From positions 40,001 through 104,000 of the forward strand of contig CAIJTR010000095.1 of the NCBI GenBank assembly GCA_903823665.1: a stretch of 64,000 bases of DNA, read 5' to 3'. Below, piece by piece: positions 39,656 through 49,690 of the stretch; the first letter of the stretch is position 1; each line of letters starts with the position of its first letter. Under the pieces are notes generated by a model. The model was given only the letters and a program-made list of their open reading frames with translations, made no database searches and was not told where the DNA came from. Source of the DNA: an uncultured Rhodospirillales bacterium. GTDB lineage: Bacteria; Pseudomonadota; Alphaproteobacteria; Acetobacterales; Acetobacteraceae. A program made the translations under genes and the position numbers.

Positions 39656-42025
39656 ATGACACAATTTCGTACCCGGCTTGCGGCGTTCGCCTTGGCTCTC
39701 GGCATGTTGCTGGAGGCTCCCCTGGCGCATGCGCAGACCCCAGTCGCCCCTGCCCTGCCCGCAGCGCAGGCCAAGGCCGCGCTGGACGCACTGAAAGACC
39801 CGGCCCAGCGCGCCAAGCTGATCAGCATTCTCGAAGTGCTCGCGGCGCAGCCCGCAGCACCCGCCGGCAAAGTGCTGCCCGCCACCGCCGCCGCGCCAGT
39901 CCCCGCAACGCCTCCGGTGGTCGCCACCACCACCGACGCCCCGGCGGCAGCAGCCGAAAAACCAGCCATCGTGCTCGCCCCGAACAGCGTCGGCGCGCAG
40001 GTGCTCGTGGGCGCATCCCGCCAGCTCAACGACCTCTCAGGCGAAGTGGTCGATGTCGTGCGTACTATCACCGATTTTCCCCTGCTCTGGAGTTGGCTGA
40101 CATGGCTTGCCACTGACCAGACCGTGCAGCTCGCCATCCTCGACGCCTCATGGCGGCTGATCGTGGTGATGGTTGCCGGTCTGATCGCCGAATTTCTGGT
40201 CCGCCGCGCCTTGCGCCGGCCGTTGCAATCTCTGCGCGATCGCGCACCAGTGCCGTCCTCTGGTGAACCCGTCCACCAAGGCCTCGCCGAAGCTGAGGCG
40301 GGACAAACAGAGTGGATGATCCGCCGCGCCAACGCCGTAAGCCTGATCCGCAGGCTTCCCTTCGTCGCCGGATGCTTCCTGCTCGAATTGCTGCCCGTCA
40401 TGGCCCTCCTCGCGGCAGGCTCCGGCATGCTGGCAGCGGGCATGGCAGGCGGATTGACCTCGCGTCAGGTCATTCTCGCCGTATTAGGTGCCGCTGTCGG
40501 CTGGCGGCTGTTACAATGCGCAGCCCGCCTGATCGCCTCGCCAGACGCACCGCGCCTTCGCCTCATTCCAATCAGTGATGAAAACGCGGTGGTGTTCGTC
40601 CATGAGGTTGTTCGGATCGGTGCCGTGGCCATCGGCGGCTACGCACTGGCCGAGTCGGCGCTGTTGTTCGGCCTCTATCTCTCCGCCCACGACGCAATGC
40701 TGCAACTCGTCGCGCTGCTGGTCTACATCCTCGTGGTGCGCATCGTGCTGCGCAACCGCCGCGGCATGAGAAACCTGCTGCGCGCACCGGAAGGCAGCAC
40801 CGGCGCGCTGGTCGTCCTGCGCAACGGTTTCGCCTCCGCCTGGCACCGCATCCTCATCGTCTACCTGCTGGCACTTTGGGTCGTCTGGGCGCTGGACATC
40901 GCCGACGGCTTCGCCAGATTGCTGCGGGTGATGCTGGCAGCACTGCTCGTCGGCCTCGCCGCCCGGCTGCTGTCGATGGCCGCAGAAAGCATGCTGAACC
41001 GCCTGCTCGATGCGTCGGACGGGCTGGATGAGCGCTATCCCGGCATGGAGGCACGGCTTGCCGGATATCACCCACTGGCCCGCGCGTTGCTCAATCTGGC
41101 GGTGACGATTGTCGCCATCGTGGCCCTGTTCGAGGCCTGGGGCATCAACGCCATCGCGTGGTTCGCACCGGAGCACCTCGGCGGCCGGATGATATCAGCC
41201 GGCGGCACCATCGTGCTCACCCTCATGCTGGCGCTGGTGACGTGGGAGCTGACGAACGCCGCCATCGCCCGCCACCTCGCCCAACTTGCCCGCAACGCCC
41301 AGCTCGCCCGCTCCGCCCGGCTGCGCACCCTGCTGCCAATGTTCCGCACCACCTTGCTCATCACCGTCTGCCTGGTGGCGAGCCTCGTGATACTCTCTGA
41401 AATCGGCGTGAACATCGCCCCCCTGCTCGCCGGTGCCGGTGTCATCGGCCTCGCCATCGGTTTCGGCTCGCAAAAGCTGGTGCAGGACATCATCACCGGC
41501 CTGTTCCTGCTGCTGGAAAACGCCATGCAGGTGGGCGACGTCGTAACGCTCGGCGGCATGAGCGGCACGGTGGAGAACCTCTCCATCCGCACCATCCGCC
41601 TGCGCGCCCTCGACGGCGCGGTCCATATTGTCCCGTTCAGCGCGGTCACAACGGTCACCAACTCCACCCGCGACTACGGCTTCGCGTTGTCTGACGTCAT
41701 CGTCGGGCTCAACGAGGAGCCAGACCGCATTGCCGACATTCTGCGTGAACTGGCCGCCAAGATGCGCACCGAATCGCCATGGCGCGGGCTCATCCTGGCC
41801 GATCTCGAAATGATGGGCGTTGAGAAATTCGTGGCCTCCGGCTGGGTCATGCGGGTGCGAATCAAAACCCTCCCGGCCAGCCGCTGGTCCGTCGGGCGCG
41901 AGCTGAATCGCCGGATCAAATACCGATTTGATGAGTTGGCTATCGATTCGCCGATGACCAGCTATCGCGTATTGGGCATAGCGCCGCCTCCGCCCAACCC
42001 TAGTATCACACCGTTCGACGGCTGA
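39656..42025 (+). CDS. Large MscS-family mechanosensitive ion channel
   Basis: 789 residues from ATG 39656, or from GTG 39632. The signal peptide TRLAAFALALGMLLEAPLAHA is followed by an Ala/Pro-rich periplasmic stretch of ~100 residues. Roughly ten TM segments follow. The MscS core starts near NIAPLLAGAGVIGLAIGFGSQKLVQDIITG and continues with LENAMQVGDVVTLGGMSGTVENLSIRT. It opens under membrane tension to release solutes at hypo-osmotic shock. The downstream dioxygenase gene starts 16 bases later. Confidence 0.93.
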   Translation: MTQFRTRLAAFALALGMLLEAPLAHAQTPVAPALPAAQAKAALDALKDPAQRAKLISILEVLAAQPAAPAGKVLPATAAAPVPATPPVVATTTDAPAAAAEKPAIVLAPNSVGAQVLVGASRQLNDLSGEVVDVVRTITDFPLLWSWLTWLATDQTVQLAILDASWRLIVVMVAGLIAEFLVRRALRRPLQSLRDRAPVPSSGEPVHQGLAEAEAGQTEWMIRRANAVSLIRRLPFVAGCFLLELLPVMALLAAGSGMLAAGMAGGLTSRQVILAVLGAAVGWRLLQCAARLIASPDAPRLRLIPISDENAVVFVHEVVRIGAVAIGGYALAESALLFGLYLSAHDAMLQLVALLVYILVVRIVLRNRRGMRNLLRAPEGSTGALVVLRNGFASAWHRILIVYLLALWVVWALDIADGFARLLRVMLAALLVGLAARLLSMAAESMLNRLLDASDGLDERYPGMEARLAGYHPLARALLNLAVTIVAIVALFEAWGINAIAWFAPEHLGGRMISAGGTIVLTLMLALVTWELTNAAIARHLAQLARNAQLARSARLRTLLPMFRTTLLITVCLVASLVILSEIGVNIAPLLAGAGVIGLAIGFGSQKLVQDIITGLFLLLENAMQVGDVVTLGGMSGTVENLSIRTIRLRALDGAVHIVPFSAVTTVTNSTRDYGFALSDVIVGLNEEPDRIADILRELAAKMRTESPWRGLILADLEMMGVEKFVASGWVMRVRIKTLPASRWSVGRELNRRIKYRFDELAIDSPMTSYRVLGIAPPPPNPSITPFDG

Positions 42026-42041
42026 TTTCGAAGGTGGCCCC

Positions 42042-42755
42042 GTGACTCTTCCCAGTGCTGACGCCCACGCTGACCTCGCCCGCGGCGGCTTTGCCTTCCT
42101 CGCCACAGCGACCTCACGCGCGTGGCTCGAACGCTCAGGCGCGCTGTCAGACTGGGACGCTCTGGCCGAAAGCTGGAACGGCATGGCGCATGACGAGTTC
42201 ATGGCCGATGGCGGTCGCTACCGCAGGCGCCGCTATGCCGCATTCCGGGCAGACGCGAACGGCATCTCCCGCGAGGCGCATCAGCCGCATTGGCAAGGCC
42301 TCGACTACAACAAGCTGAACGGCGGTGTGGCCCGCTGGTTCGAGCCGATGCCGGCCACCATTGCCAGCGGCCCCAGCTTCCAGGCCATTCTCGCCGCCTG
42401 CCATTTCCTGTTCGCAAGCCTGCGGCCTGAGCAAAACTGGCACATCGAAACCCACCAGTTCCGCATCGAAGCAAAATCCGGTGAAGCCGGCCAACCCACC
42501 CCCGAAGGCCACCACCGCGACGGCGTCGATTACGTCCTCGTGCTGATGATCCACCGCGAAAACATCGCCCGCGGCGTCACCACCATCCACGCCCCAGACG
42601 GCACCGAACTCGGCAGCTTCACCCTGGAACATGCCTTCGAGGCGGCTTTGGTGGACGATCATCGCGTCTTTCACGGTGTCACCGCGGTCGAGCCCATCGA
42701 CCCCACCAAGCCCGCCTGGCGCGATGTTCTCGTGGTCACGTTCAGAGTGGCGTGA
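42042..42755 (+). CDS. 2-oxoglutarate/Fe(II) dioxygenase (PF10014, amino-acid hydroxylase-like)
   Basis: 237 residues from GTG 42042, with GAAGG upstream. The facial triad is visible: His158-x-Asp160 in EGHHRDGVDYV and His211 in DHRVFHGVTAVEP; a late Arg (TFRVA) fits 2-oxoglutarate binding. The YxxHQFRIEA and GVTTIHAPDG patterns match the family that includes the Bacillus L-isoleucine 4-hydroxylase. The substrate is presumably a free amino acid. The gene is 16 bases downstream of the channel gene and convergent with ubiH. Confidence 0.87.
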   Translation: MTLPSADAHADLARGGFAFLATATSRAWLERSGALSDWDALAESWNGMAHDEFMADGGRYRRRRYAAFRADANGISREAHQPHWQGLDYNKLNGGVARWFEPMPATIASGPSFQAILAACHFLFASLRPEQNWHIETHQFRIEAKSGEAGQPTPEGHHRDGVDYVLVLMIHRENIARGVTTIHAPDGTELGSFTLEHAFEAALVDDHRVFHGVTAVEPIDPTKPAWRDVLVVTFRVA

Positions 42756-42769
42756 TCGACGAAATCGCC

Positions 42770-43990
42770 TCACCCCACCCCCATCGCCTTTCGCATGAAC
42801 ATCCGCTTCAGCCGCGGCATCCGATGCACCGCCGCAATCCCGAGATCCCGCGCCAGCCGAACCGCCGGGTTGTCCGTGCTGAACAGCCGGTCCAGCGCGT
42901 CCGTCGCCGCCAGCATCATCAGCGCATCCGGCCGCCGCGCCGCCTGATAGCGCCGCAGCAACGCCGCACCACCAATATCCTCGCCGGACGCCTTGGCCGC
43001 CGCCACCAGATCACCCAGGCAGCCCACATCACGAAAGCCCAGATTAAGCCCCTGCCCCGCAATCGGATGAATGCCGTGTGCAGCGTCGCCGATCAGCGCC
43101 AGCCGCGTGTCGGTGTAGCGATGCGCGTGCAGTGCGCCCAACGGATAGCTCCACCGCCGCCCAACCAACTGGATCGCGCCGAGATGCGCGCCCATCCGCC
43201 GCTGCACCTCACGGCCAAACGCCACATCATCCATCGCCAATAGGCGACGGGCCACATCGTCTCGCTCGGTCCAGACCAAAGCCGACAAATTCGGCTCCTC
43301 CGCATTGCCCGCCATCGGAAGCTGCGCGAACGGGCCGGAAGGCAGAAAATGCTCCAACGCCGAGCCGTGATGCGGCTTCTCATGCGCAATGGCGACGACA
43401 ATGCCGGTCTGGCCATAGGGCAGCCGCGTCACCCGAATGCCAGCCTGCTCACGCAGCTTCGACCCACGGCCCTCGGCGGAGACCACCAAAGCCGCATGCA
43501 GCACAGGTCCGCCCTCGATCTCAATCACCGCATGCTCGTCAGTCCGGCGCACCGCGGCCTTGGCCGGGGCGAAAACCTCCAGACCGTCCAACTCCGCCAT
43601 ATGCGCGTTGATGGCCATGCGCAGGCTGCGCGCCTCAACCATCCAGCCAAACGCTTCCTCGGCCTGATCAACACCGGCCTCACGCGAATCAAAATGCAGG
43701 AACAGCGGCGATGCAGGCCTCCCGATCTTGCCGTCTGACACGCGAATGTCGCGGATCGGCCCAGCCGGATAAGGCAGCCGCGCCCACAATCCCGCCCGCT
43801 CCAGCACCGCACGCGATCCCGCCGCCACCGCATAGGCCCGGCCATCGAAGTCCGGATGCTCCATCGGCGGCAATGCGGCATGATCGACAATCGCCGTGCG
43901 CACCCCTCGTTCGGCCAGCAGACACGCCAGACTGCCGCCCACCGGCCCCGCACCGAGGATGCAAACATCGACCTGCCTGATATCGGCCAT
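42770..43990 (-). CDS. UbiH/UbiF/COQ6-family FAD monooxygenase
   Basis: 406 residues. The Rossmann motif is CILGAGPVGGSLACLLAERG. The second FAD motif is RLALIGDAAHGIHPIAGQGLNLGFRDV, the ubiquinone hydroxylase signature. It hydroxylates a ring position in ubiquinone synthesis; which position (UbiH, UbiF, UbiI or the alphaproteobacterial UbiL) is not decidable here. It is divergent from glnK. Confidence 0.9.
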   Translation of the reverse strand: MADIRQVDVCILGAGPVGGSLACLLAERGVRTAIVDHAALPPMEHPDFDGRAYAVAAGSRAVLERAGLWARLPYPAGPIRDIRVSDGKIGRPASPLFLHFDSREAGVDQAEEAFGWMVEARSLRMAINAHMAELDGLEVFAPAKAAVRRTDEHAVIEIEGGPVLHAALVVSAEGRGSKLREQAGIRVTRLPYGQTGIVVAIAHEKPHHGSALEHFLPSGPFAQLPMAGNAEEPNLSALVWTERDDVARRLLAMDDVAFGREVQRRMGAHLGAIQLVGRRWSYPLGALHAHRYTDTRLALIGDAAHGIHPIAGQGLNLGFRDVGCLGDLVAAAKASGEDIGGAALLRRYQAARRPDALMMLAATDALDRLFSTDNPAVRLARDLGIAAVHRMPRLKRMFMRKAMGVG

Positions 43991-44017
43991 ACGCTCATTC
44001 CCCCACTTGCTGCTTTG

Positions 44018-44070
44018 TTGTGCAGAAAATCATCGATCCGGCCCCAACCCGGCCACATGATTCTGCACAA
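44018..44070. promoter_or_regulatory. Inverted repeat upstream of glnK, candidate NtrC enhancer
   Basis: TTGTGCAGAAAATCAT (44018-44033) and ATGATTCTGCACAA (44057-44070) form an imperfect inverted repeat with a 23-base spacer. The half-sites TGTGCA/TGCACA resemble NtrC half-sites, although the spacing is wider than the classical NtrC palindrome. It is 50-100 bases upstream of the sigma-54 promoter, a usual enhancer distance. Confidence 0.45.
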
Positions 44071-44121
44071 AACGCAGGCAACATAAATTTAGAGCCATAC
44101 GCAGCCTGTATTCATCGCCGC

Positions 44122-44136
44122 GGCACGGTTCTTGAT
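44122..44136 (+). promoter_or_regulatory. Sigma-54 (RpoN) promoter of glnK-amtB
   Basis: GGCACG-GTTC-TTGAT matches the -24/-12 consensus TGGCACG-N4-TTGC(A/T), with the correct spacing between the GG and the -12 G. Only the -12 C is replaced by A, and the first T by C. It lies about 85 bases before the glnK start, where nitrogen-regulated promoters are expected. Confidence 0.75.
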
Positions 44137-44220
44137 AGGACATGGCCGGAAGCTTGGCCAATCCGCATGTGGGTGGCCGGGTAAGGCGTGCAAGAACGGA
44201 AACTGGAACAGGGCTGCGAC

Positions 44221-44559
44221 ATGAAACTGATCATGGCCATCATCAAGCCCTTCAAGCTCGACGACGTGCGCGAGGCGCTCACCCCGCTTGGGGTGCAGGG
44301 TCTCACCGTCTCAGAGGTGAAGGGTTTCGGCCGCCAAAAAGGACAAACCGAGATTTATCGTGGTGCCGAATATCACGTGAATTTTCTCCCAAAGGTGAAA
44401 ATCGAGCTCGCTGTGGCGTCAGACCTCGCTGATCAGGTCATCGAGGCCATCAGCAAGGCCGCACACACTGGAAAAATCGGTGACGGCAAAATCTTCGTCC
44501 TCGACCTCGAGCGCGCCGTGCGGATCCGCACCGGCGAGACCGATGGCGAAGCGTTGTGA
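44221..44559 (+). CDS. glnK: Nitrogen regulatory protein P-II (GlnK)
   Basis: 112 residues, the standard PII length. The T-loop has the uridylylation site Tyr51 in [16 protein letters not shown]. The ATP-site B-loop is [14 protein letters not shown]. It senses 2-oxoglutarate and ATP/ADP, and when unmodified blocks the AmtB channel encoded directly downstream. Placement before amtB makes it GlnK rather than GlnB. A sigma-54 promoter precedes it. Confidence 0.96.
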   Translation: MKLIMAIIKPFKLDDVREALTPLGVQGLTVSEVKGFGRQKGQTEIYRGAEYHVNFLPKVKIELAVASDLADQVIEAISKAAHTGKIGDGKIFVLDLERAVRIRTGETDGEAL

Positions 44560-44597
44560 CACCATTGCGTTTTACTGACCACAAAGGAACGAGGCTG

Positions 44598-45949
44598 ATG
44601 AAGAAGTTGATGACGCGCGCAGGTCTGGCACTGCTGCCGCTGCTGATGGCGGCACCAGCCTGGGCCGAAGACGCGCCCAAGCTCGACTCTGGTGATACCG
44701 CCTGGATGCTGACCAGCACGGCTTTGGTGCTGCTGATGACCATTCCCGGCTTAGCACTGTTCTACGCAGGCATGGTTCGCAAGAGAACATTCTTGCCACC
44801 ATGATGCAGTCTTTCATGATCTGCTGCCTCGTCACCGTGGTGTGGATGATCGCCGGTTACTCGCTCGCCTTCACCAATGGCTCGCCCTATATCGGCGACC
44901 TCAGCCGCTTCATGCTGTCGGGCATTGCCGAAAACTGGGACAAGCCGTTCATCCTCGGGGCAGGTTCGGACAACGCACAGCCGCAGACGGTGCCTGAGAG
45001 CGTCTACATGATGTTCCAGATGACGTTTGCCATCATCACGCCCGGCCTGATCGCCGGTGCCTATGCCGACCGGATGAAGTTCTCGGCGATGTGCATCTTC
45101 ACCGTGCTGTGGTCGCTGCTGGTCTACTCGCCCATCGCGCACTTCGTCTGGTCGGCCACCGGCTTCCTGGGTGCCGGCGTGTTCGGTCTGCCCGGCGCTG
45201 CCGACTTCGCTGGCGGCACCGTTGTGCATATCAACGCGGGTATCGCTGGTCTCGTCTGCTGCCTCGTCCTCGGCAAGCGCGTGGGCTATGAGACGGAGAA
45301 CATGGCTCCCTACAACCTCGCCTTCGCCGTTATCGGCGCATCGCTGCTGTGGGTCGGCTGGTTTGGTTTCAACGCGGGTTCGGCAGTGGCAGCCAACGGC
45401 CGTGCTGGCATGGCAATGACGGTCACCCAGATCGCAACCGCCGCCGCCGCCATCGCCTGGACGTTTGCCGAATGGGCCGCCAAGGGAAAACCCTCGGTGC
45501 TGGGCTGCATCTCCGGTGCCGTCGCTGGCCTCGTGGCCATCACCCCGGCCTCTGGCTTCGTGACCCCAACCGGCGGACTCATCATTGGTCTCGTAGCAGG
45601 CGTGATCTGCTTCTGGTCGGCAACCTCGCTCAAGCACATGCTCGGCTATGACGACAGCCTTGACGCCTTCGGCGTGCACGGCGTGGGTGGTATCGTCGGC
45701 GCGTTGCTCACCGGCTGGCTTGCCTACGGTCCGTTCACCGCCACCAAGGACGCGCCGAACGGTGTGAACATTGGCGGTCTCGCACAGTTCGAATCCCAGG
45801 TCGTCGCGGTCTGCGTGACCCTGCTCTGGTCCGGCATCATCACCTTCATCATCCTCAAGGTGATCGACGTGGCCATCGGCCTACGTGTCACCTCGGAGGA
45901 GGAGCGCGAAGGCCTCGACGTGGTGCTGCACGGCGAGCGGATGGGCTGA
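44598..45949 (+). pseudogene. amtB: Ammonium transporter amtB interrupted by a -1 frameshift
   Basis: The first part (ATG 44598; signal peptide [23 protein letters not shown]1 up to [12 protein letters not shown]) runs off frame at about 44783 and stops at 44803. The rest continues in another frame, with NILAT just before [11 protein letters not shown] at 44801. One extra base near 44783 would restore ...[12 protein letters not shown], the normal family sequence. The downstream part is complete and conserved: twin His in GGTVVHINAG and DAFGVHGVGG, and C-terminus VTSEEEREGLD. AmtB imports ammonia and is gated by GlnK. Either a recent mutation or a sequencing/assembly error; the intact remainder favours error or very recent loss. 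Confidence 0.88.
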
Positions 45950-45970
45950 GCCTTTCCAACAGCTTGGCTA

Positions 45971-46003
45971 AAAAAGGGCGCTTCCTCGGGAGCGCCCTTT
46001 TTT
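45971..46003 (+). terminator. Rho-independent terminator after amtB
   Basis: A 12-bp stem (AAAAAGGGCGCT at 45971-45982 with its complement at 45991-46002) has an 8-base loop and a run of seven T. It lies 22 bases after the amtB stop. The A-run on the other side allows bidirectional function. Confidence 0.93.
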
Positions 46004-46078
46004 TGCACTCATTCGAATCATAAGCTTGTGGCATAACGTTGTCTGACCGCATGAAGATACGCCCGTTCGGAGCCCGCA

Positions 46079-48538
46079 ATGCCGCCAGCGATTGCCGATA
46101 CCAGCCCACCGCCGCCAGCGCTCCGCGGCATGCTCAGCCGCAGGCTGCGGGAAGTTGCAGCACTTGCACTCGCCCTGGCAGCCTTGGCGCTGATGGTCGG
46201 CCTCGTCAGCTACAACGCGCACGACCCGTCGCTGAACACGGCCACCGGGGCCATCGTCACCAATCTGGCGGGACCACCGGGTGCCATCGCCGCCGATCTC
46301 CTGCTGCAAGCCTTCGGGCTGGCGGGAGCATTGCCGGGATTGGCCTTGCTCGGCTGGGCATGGCGCATCGGCTCGCATCGCGGCCTGTCCGCGCCACCGT
46401 TGCGCGTCGTGGCGTTGCTGACAGCCATGCCGGTCGTGGCCGCCAGCCTGTCCGCAATTGGTTTGCTGATTGACGTGAACCCGGCATGGCCGGCCGCTTC
46501 CGGCATTGGTGGCGCAATCGGCAGTGCCGTGGCCACGCTCAGCCTTGCCATGGGCCGCGACATTCTCGGCCCCATGGGCGTGTGGCTGATGCTGGCAGCG
46601 GGCCTGCTGCTCTCAGGCCTGCTCGCCATTCTCGCAACCGGCCTGTCCGCACGGGAATTCCGTGCCGCTGGCCGGGTGGCGCGTGGCGGGGCGGAGCAGG
46701 CCCGCGTCGCCTCCGGTGCCGTCGCCCGTGGCTCGCAGGTGATGGTCGGTGCCGCGAAATGGACACTGCGCACCGTCAACGGCACCAAGGACACCGAACC
46801 GCCGCGCATCGTCGGCCAAGACCCCACGCCGCCCCGCAAACCCGGCGAACTCACGCCGATCATCCAGCCAGCGCCAGCGAAAGGCGCACGACTGGAACCA
46901 ACTCTGCCCAAGGCGCTCCCGAATGCGTTGCCGGCTGCCGTGCCAAAAGTGCTCGCCAAAATGGCAGCGGCCAAAGGCAAGCCTCCCGCACCGACGACCG
47001 AGCCGCCCAAGATCGCCAGCACCTGGAAACTGCCGCCACTCGATCTGCTCACCCCCGCCCCACCGCGCAGCAGTGTCGGCGCTCTCACGCCCGAGCAAAT
47101 GCAGGCCAATGCCCGCCTGCTTGAAACCGTGCTCTCCGATTACGGCGTCCAGGGCCAAATCCTCGCCATCCGCCCCGGCCCGGTCGTCACTCTCTACGAA
47201 CTCGAACCGGCACCGGGCACCCGCGCCGCCCGCGTGATCGGCCTCGCCGACGACGTCGCCCGCAGCCTCTCCGTCCTCGCGGTTCGCGTGGCGGTCGTCC
47301 CCGGCCGCTCCGTCCTCGGCATCGAGGTGCCGAACGCCAAGCGCGAGACCGTCTATCTCTCGGAGCTCATTGCGTCGGAAACCTGGGACAAACAAAACGC
47401 CCGCCTCGGCATCGCACTCGGCAAGGACATCTCAGGCCTGCCCATCCTCGCCGACCTCGCCCGCATGCCGCATCTGCTCGTCGCCGGCACCACCGGCTCC
47501 GGCAAGTCGGTCGGCATCAACGCGATGATTTTGTCGCTGCTCTACAAGCTCTCGCCGTCCGAGTGCCGGCTGATCATGATCGACCCGAAAATGCTCGAAC
47601 TCTCCGTCTATGGCGGCATCCCACATCTCATGGCCCCGGTGGTGACGGAGCCCACCAAAGCCGTCTCCGCCCTGAAATGGACGGTGCGCGAGATGGAACG
47701 CCGCTACCGCGCCATGAGCCAGCTCAGCGTGCGCAACCTCGCTGGCTACAACGAGCGCGTGGCGGAGGCCAAGGCCCGCGGCGAAGTCGTCACCCGCCGC
47801 GTGCAAACCGGCTTTGACAGCGAAACCGGCAAGCCGATTTTCGAGGAACAGAACCTCGCCCTCGAATCCCTGCCCCTCATCGTCGTCGTCATCGACGAAA
47901 TGGCCGACCTGATGATGGTCGCCGGCAAGGACATTGAAATGACCGTCATGCGCCTCGCCCAGATGGCCCGCGCCGCCGGCATTCACGTCATCATGGCAAC
48001 GCAACGCCCTTCGGTGGACGTCATCACCGGCACCATCAAAGCCAACTTCCCAACCCGCATCAGCTTCCGCGTGGTATCGAAATTCGACAGCCGCACCATT
48101 TTGCAGGAACAGGGGGCCGAACAGTTGCTCGGCCAGGGCGACATGCTGTTCCAGCAAGACAGCCGCACCACCCGCGTCCACGGCCCGTTCGTCTCCGACA
48201 AGGAAGTGGAAGACGTCGTGGCCTTTCTGCGCGAACAGGGCGAGCCCGACTATCTCGACGAAATCACCGAGCCGCTGGACGAGCCCGAGCAGAGCGCGAT
48301 GTCCGGCATAGCGGGCGGGACCGACGCCGAGAAATCGCTGTTCGATCAGGCCGTCGATGTCGTCACCCGCGAGGGCAAGGCGTCCACCTCCTTCATCCAG
48401 CGCCACCTGCAAATCGGCTACAATCGCGCCGCCAAACTTATCGAGCAGATGGAGAAAGAGGGCATCGTCTCCGCCGCCAACCACGTCGGCAAACGCGATG
48501 TTCTTACGCGCAGACCCTCGCGTGACGAGGAAGACTGA
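46079..48538 (+). CDS. ftsK: DNA translocase FtsK
   Basis: 819 residues. The N-terminal domain has about four TM segments (within residues 25-210). A Pro/Ala-rich linker (~215-345) is short for FtsK. The motor domain has Walker A GTTGSGKS (residues 470-477), [14 protein letters not shown] and Walker [14 protein letters not shown]. The C-terminal gamma winged helix starts at [19 protein letters not shown] and ends [13 protein letters not shown]. It anchors at the septum and pumps chromosome termini toward dif for XerCD recombination. Confidence 0.96.
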   Translation: MPPAIADTSPPPPALRGMLSRRLREVAALALALAALALMVGLVSYNAHDPSLNTATGAIVTNLAGPPGAIAADLLLQAFGLAGALPGLALLGWAWRIGSHRGLSAPPLRVVALLTAMPVVAASLSAIGLLIDVNPAWPAASGIGGAIGSAVATLSLAMGRDILGPMGVWLMLAAGLLLSGLLAILATGLSAREFRAAGRVARGGAEQARVASGAVARGSQVMVGAAKWTLRTVNGTKDTEPPRIVGQDPTPPRKPGELTPIIQPAPAKGARLEPTLPKALPNALPAAVPKVLAKMAAAKGKPPAPTTEPPKIASTWKLPPLDLLTPAPPRSSVGALTPEQMQANARLLETVLSDYGVQGQILAIRPGPVVTLYELEPAPGTRAARVIGLADDVARSLSVLAVRVAVVPGRSVLGIEVPNAKRETVYLSELIASETWDKQNARLGIALGKDISGLPILADLARMPHLLVAGTTGSGKSVGINAMILSLLYKLSPSECRLIMIDPKMLELSVYGGIPHLMAPVVTEPTKAVSALKWTVREMERRYRAMSQLSVRNLAGYNERVAEAKARGEVVTRRVQTGFDSETGKPIFEEQNLALESLPLIVVVIDEMADLMMVAGKDIEMTVMRLAQMARAAGIHVIMATQRPSVDVITGTIKANFPTRISFRVVSKFDSRTILQEQGAEQLLGQGDMLFQQDSRTTRVHGPFVSDKEVEDVVAFLREQGEPDYLDEITEPLDEPEQSAMSGIAGGTDAEKSLFDQAVDVVTREGKASTSFIQRHLQIGYNRAAKLIEQMEKEGIVSAANHVGKRDVLTRRPSRDEED

Positions 48539-48550
48539 TAACAGATCCGT

Positions 48551-48611
48551 AGGGTGCAGTTCGCTTTGGCACTGCACCAACCCACCCCGAGAATGGTGCA
48601 GTGCCAAAGCG
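48551..48611. repeat. REP-like inverted repeat downstream of ftsK
   Basis: CGCTTTGGCACTGCACC (48562-48578) is perfectly inverted at 48595-48611, giving 17-bp arms and a 16-base loop. The left side also contains a shorter hairpin, GGTGCAGT with ACTGCACC (48553-48578). The left end GTAGGGTGC resembles the element at 23296. It could act as a terminator or mRNA stabiliser for ftsK, but no T-run follows. Confidence 0.75.
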
Positions 48612-48706
48612 CGGCGCATTCACTGCCTCACATTGTTCATCGGACTGTCACAACCCTTTCCATTCAATCCTATAGCCATATGAAAATAGGCAACGGGATC
48701 AGCAGC

Positions 48707-49633
48707 ATGACCGACGAACACCATCCAGCCGCCACACACTCCTGGGTCGATCTCGAACTGCAGGATGATTTCGACGAGGAGTTGGAGCAGGAGGTCGATG
48801 ACAGCCGCATTCCCGCCGAACTCCGCGAGCTGCTCTCCAAGCACAAGAAAAGCACCATCGACCGGAACTTCTACTTCCGCGAGCTGATGCGCCTGCAGGC
48901 CGAACTGGTGAAGCTGCAAGACTGGGTTGAAGAGAAAAAGCTGAAGGTCGTCGTCCTGTTCGAGGGCCGCGACAGTGCCGGGAAGGGCGGCGTCATCAAG
49001 CGCATCATGCAGCGCGTCAACCCGCGCACCTGCCGGGTCATCGCGCTGCCCGCCCCGTCCGACCGCGAAAAGACGCAATGGTATTTCCAGCGCTACGTCC
49101 CGCATTTGCCCGCCGCCGGCGAAATCGTTTTGTTCGACCGCAGCTGGTACAACCGCGCCGGCGTGGAGCGCGTCATGGGCTTTGCCAACGATCAACAGGT
49201 CGAAGATTTCTTCCACGACGTGCCGGAATTCGAGCGCATGCTGGTCCGCTCCGGCATCACCGTCATCAAATACTGGTTCTCCATCACCGATGAAGAACAG
49301 CAATTCCGCTTCCTGATGCGCGTGCACGACCCGATCAAGCAGTGGAAGCTGTCACCGATGGACCTGCAATCCCGCGTGCGGTGGGAGCAGTATACCAAGG
49401 CCAAGGAAGACATGCTCAAGCGCACCAGCATTCCCGAAGCTGCGTGGCATATCGTCGAAGGCAACGACAAAAAGCAGGCGCGCCTGAACTGCATCGCGCA
49501 TTTCCTGTCGCAGATCCCCTACGGCGAAGTGCCACACGAAGAAATTGTGCTGCCGGAGCGCGTCTATAACCCAAACTACGAACGCGCCACGCTGCCGCCG
49601 GAACTCTTCGTGCCGAAAATCTACGGCGAGTAA
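48707..49633 (+). CDS. ppk2: Polyphosphate kinase 2 (class I PPK2)
   Basis: 308 residues from ATG 48707; ATG 48680 is a possible earlier start. An acidic N-terminus (LELQDDFDEELEQEVDD) precedes the kinase core. Walker A is FEGRDSAGKGG (85-95), the lid holds RVNPRTCRVIALPAPSDREK, and Walker B is VLFDRSWYNRAGVERVMGF. Class I PPK2 transfers phosphate between polyphosphate and nucleoside diphosphates, mainly making GTP or ATP from polyP. The gene stands alone. Confidence 0.95.
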   Translation: MTDEHHPAATHSWVDLELQDDFDEELEQEVDDSRIPAELRELLSKHKKSTIDRNFYFRELMRLQAELVKLQDWVEEKKLKVVVLFEGRDSAGKGGVIKRIMQRVNPRTCRVIALPAPSDREKTQWYFQRYVPHLPAAGEIVLFDRSWYNRAGVERVMGFANDQQVEDFFHDVPEFERMLVRSGITVIKYWFSITDEEQQFRFLMRVHDPIKQWKLSPMDLQSRVRWEQYTKAKEDMLKRTSIPEAAWHIVEGNDKKQARLNCIAHFLSQIPYGEVPHEEIVLPERVYNPNYERATLPPELFVPKIYGE

Positions 49634-49642
49634 CACAACAAC

Positions 49643-49680
49643 ACCGGAGCTTGATCTTATCGCTAAAATCAAGCTCCGGT
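49643..49680. terminator. Stem-loop between convergent ppk2 and DUF1003 genes
   Basis: A 13-bp perfect stem (ACCGGAGCTTGAT at 49643-49655 with 49668-49680) has a 12-base loop. It begins 9 bases after the ppk2 stop and ends 10 bases before the DUF1003 stop. No long T-run on either side, so intrinsic termination is likely but not certain. Confidence 0.65.
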
Positions 49681-49690
49681 TGCGGATACC

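Noticed and set aside
44556..44804. Separate small membrane protein upstream of amtB
   Set aside because: It is the signal peptide and TM1 of AmtB cut off by a one-base frameshift; the next frame continues the conserved sequence immediately.
45971..46003. Riboswitch before ftsK
   Set aside because: The hairpin with T-run is explained as the amtB terminator; no aptamer-like structure precedes it.
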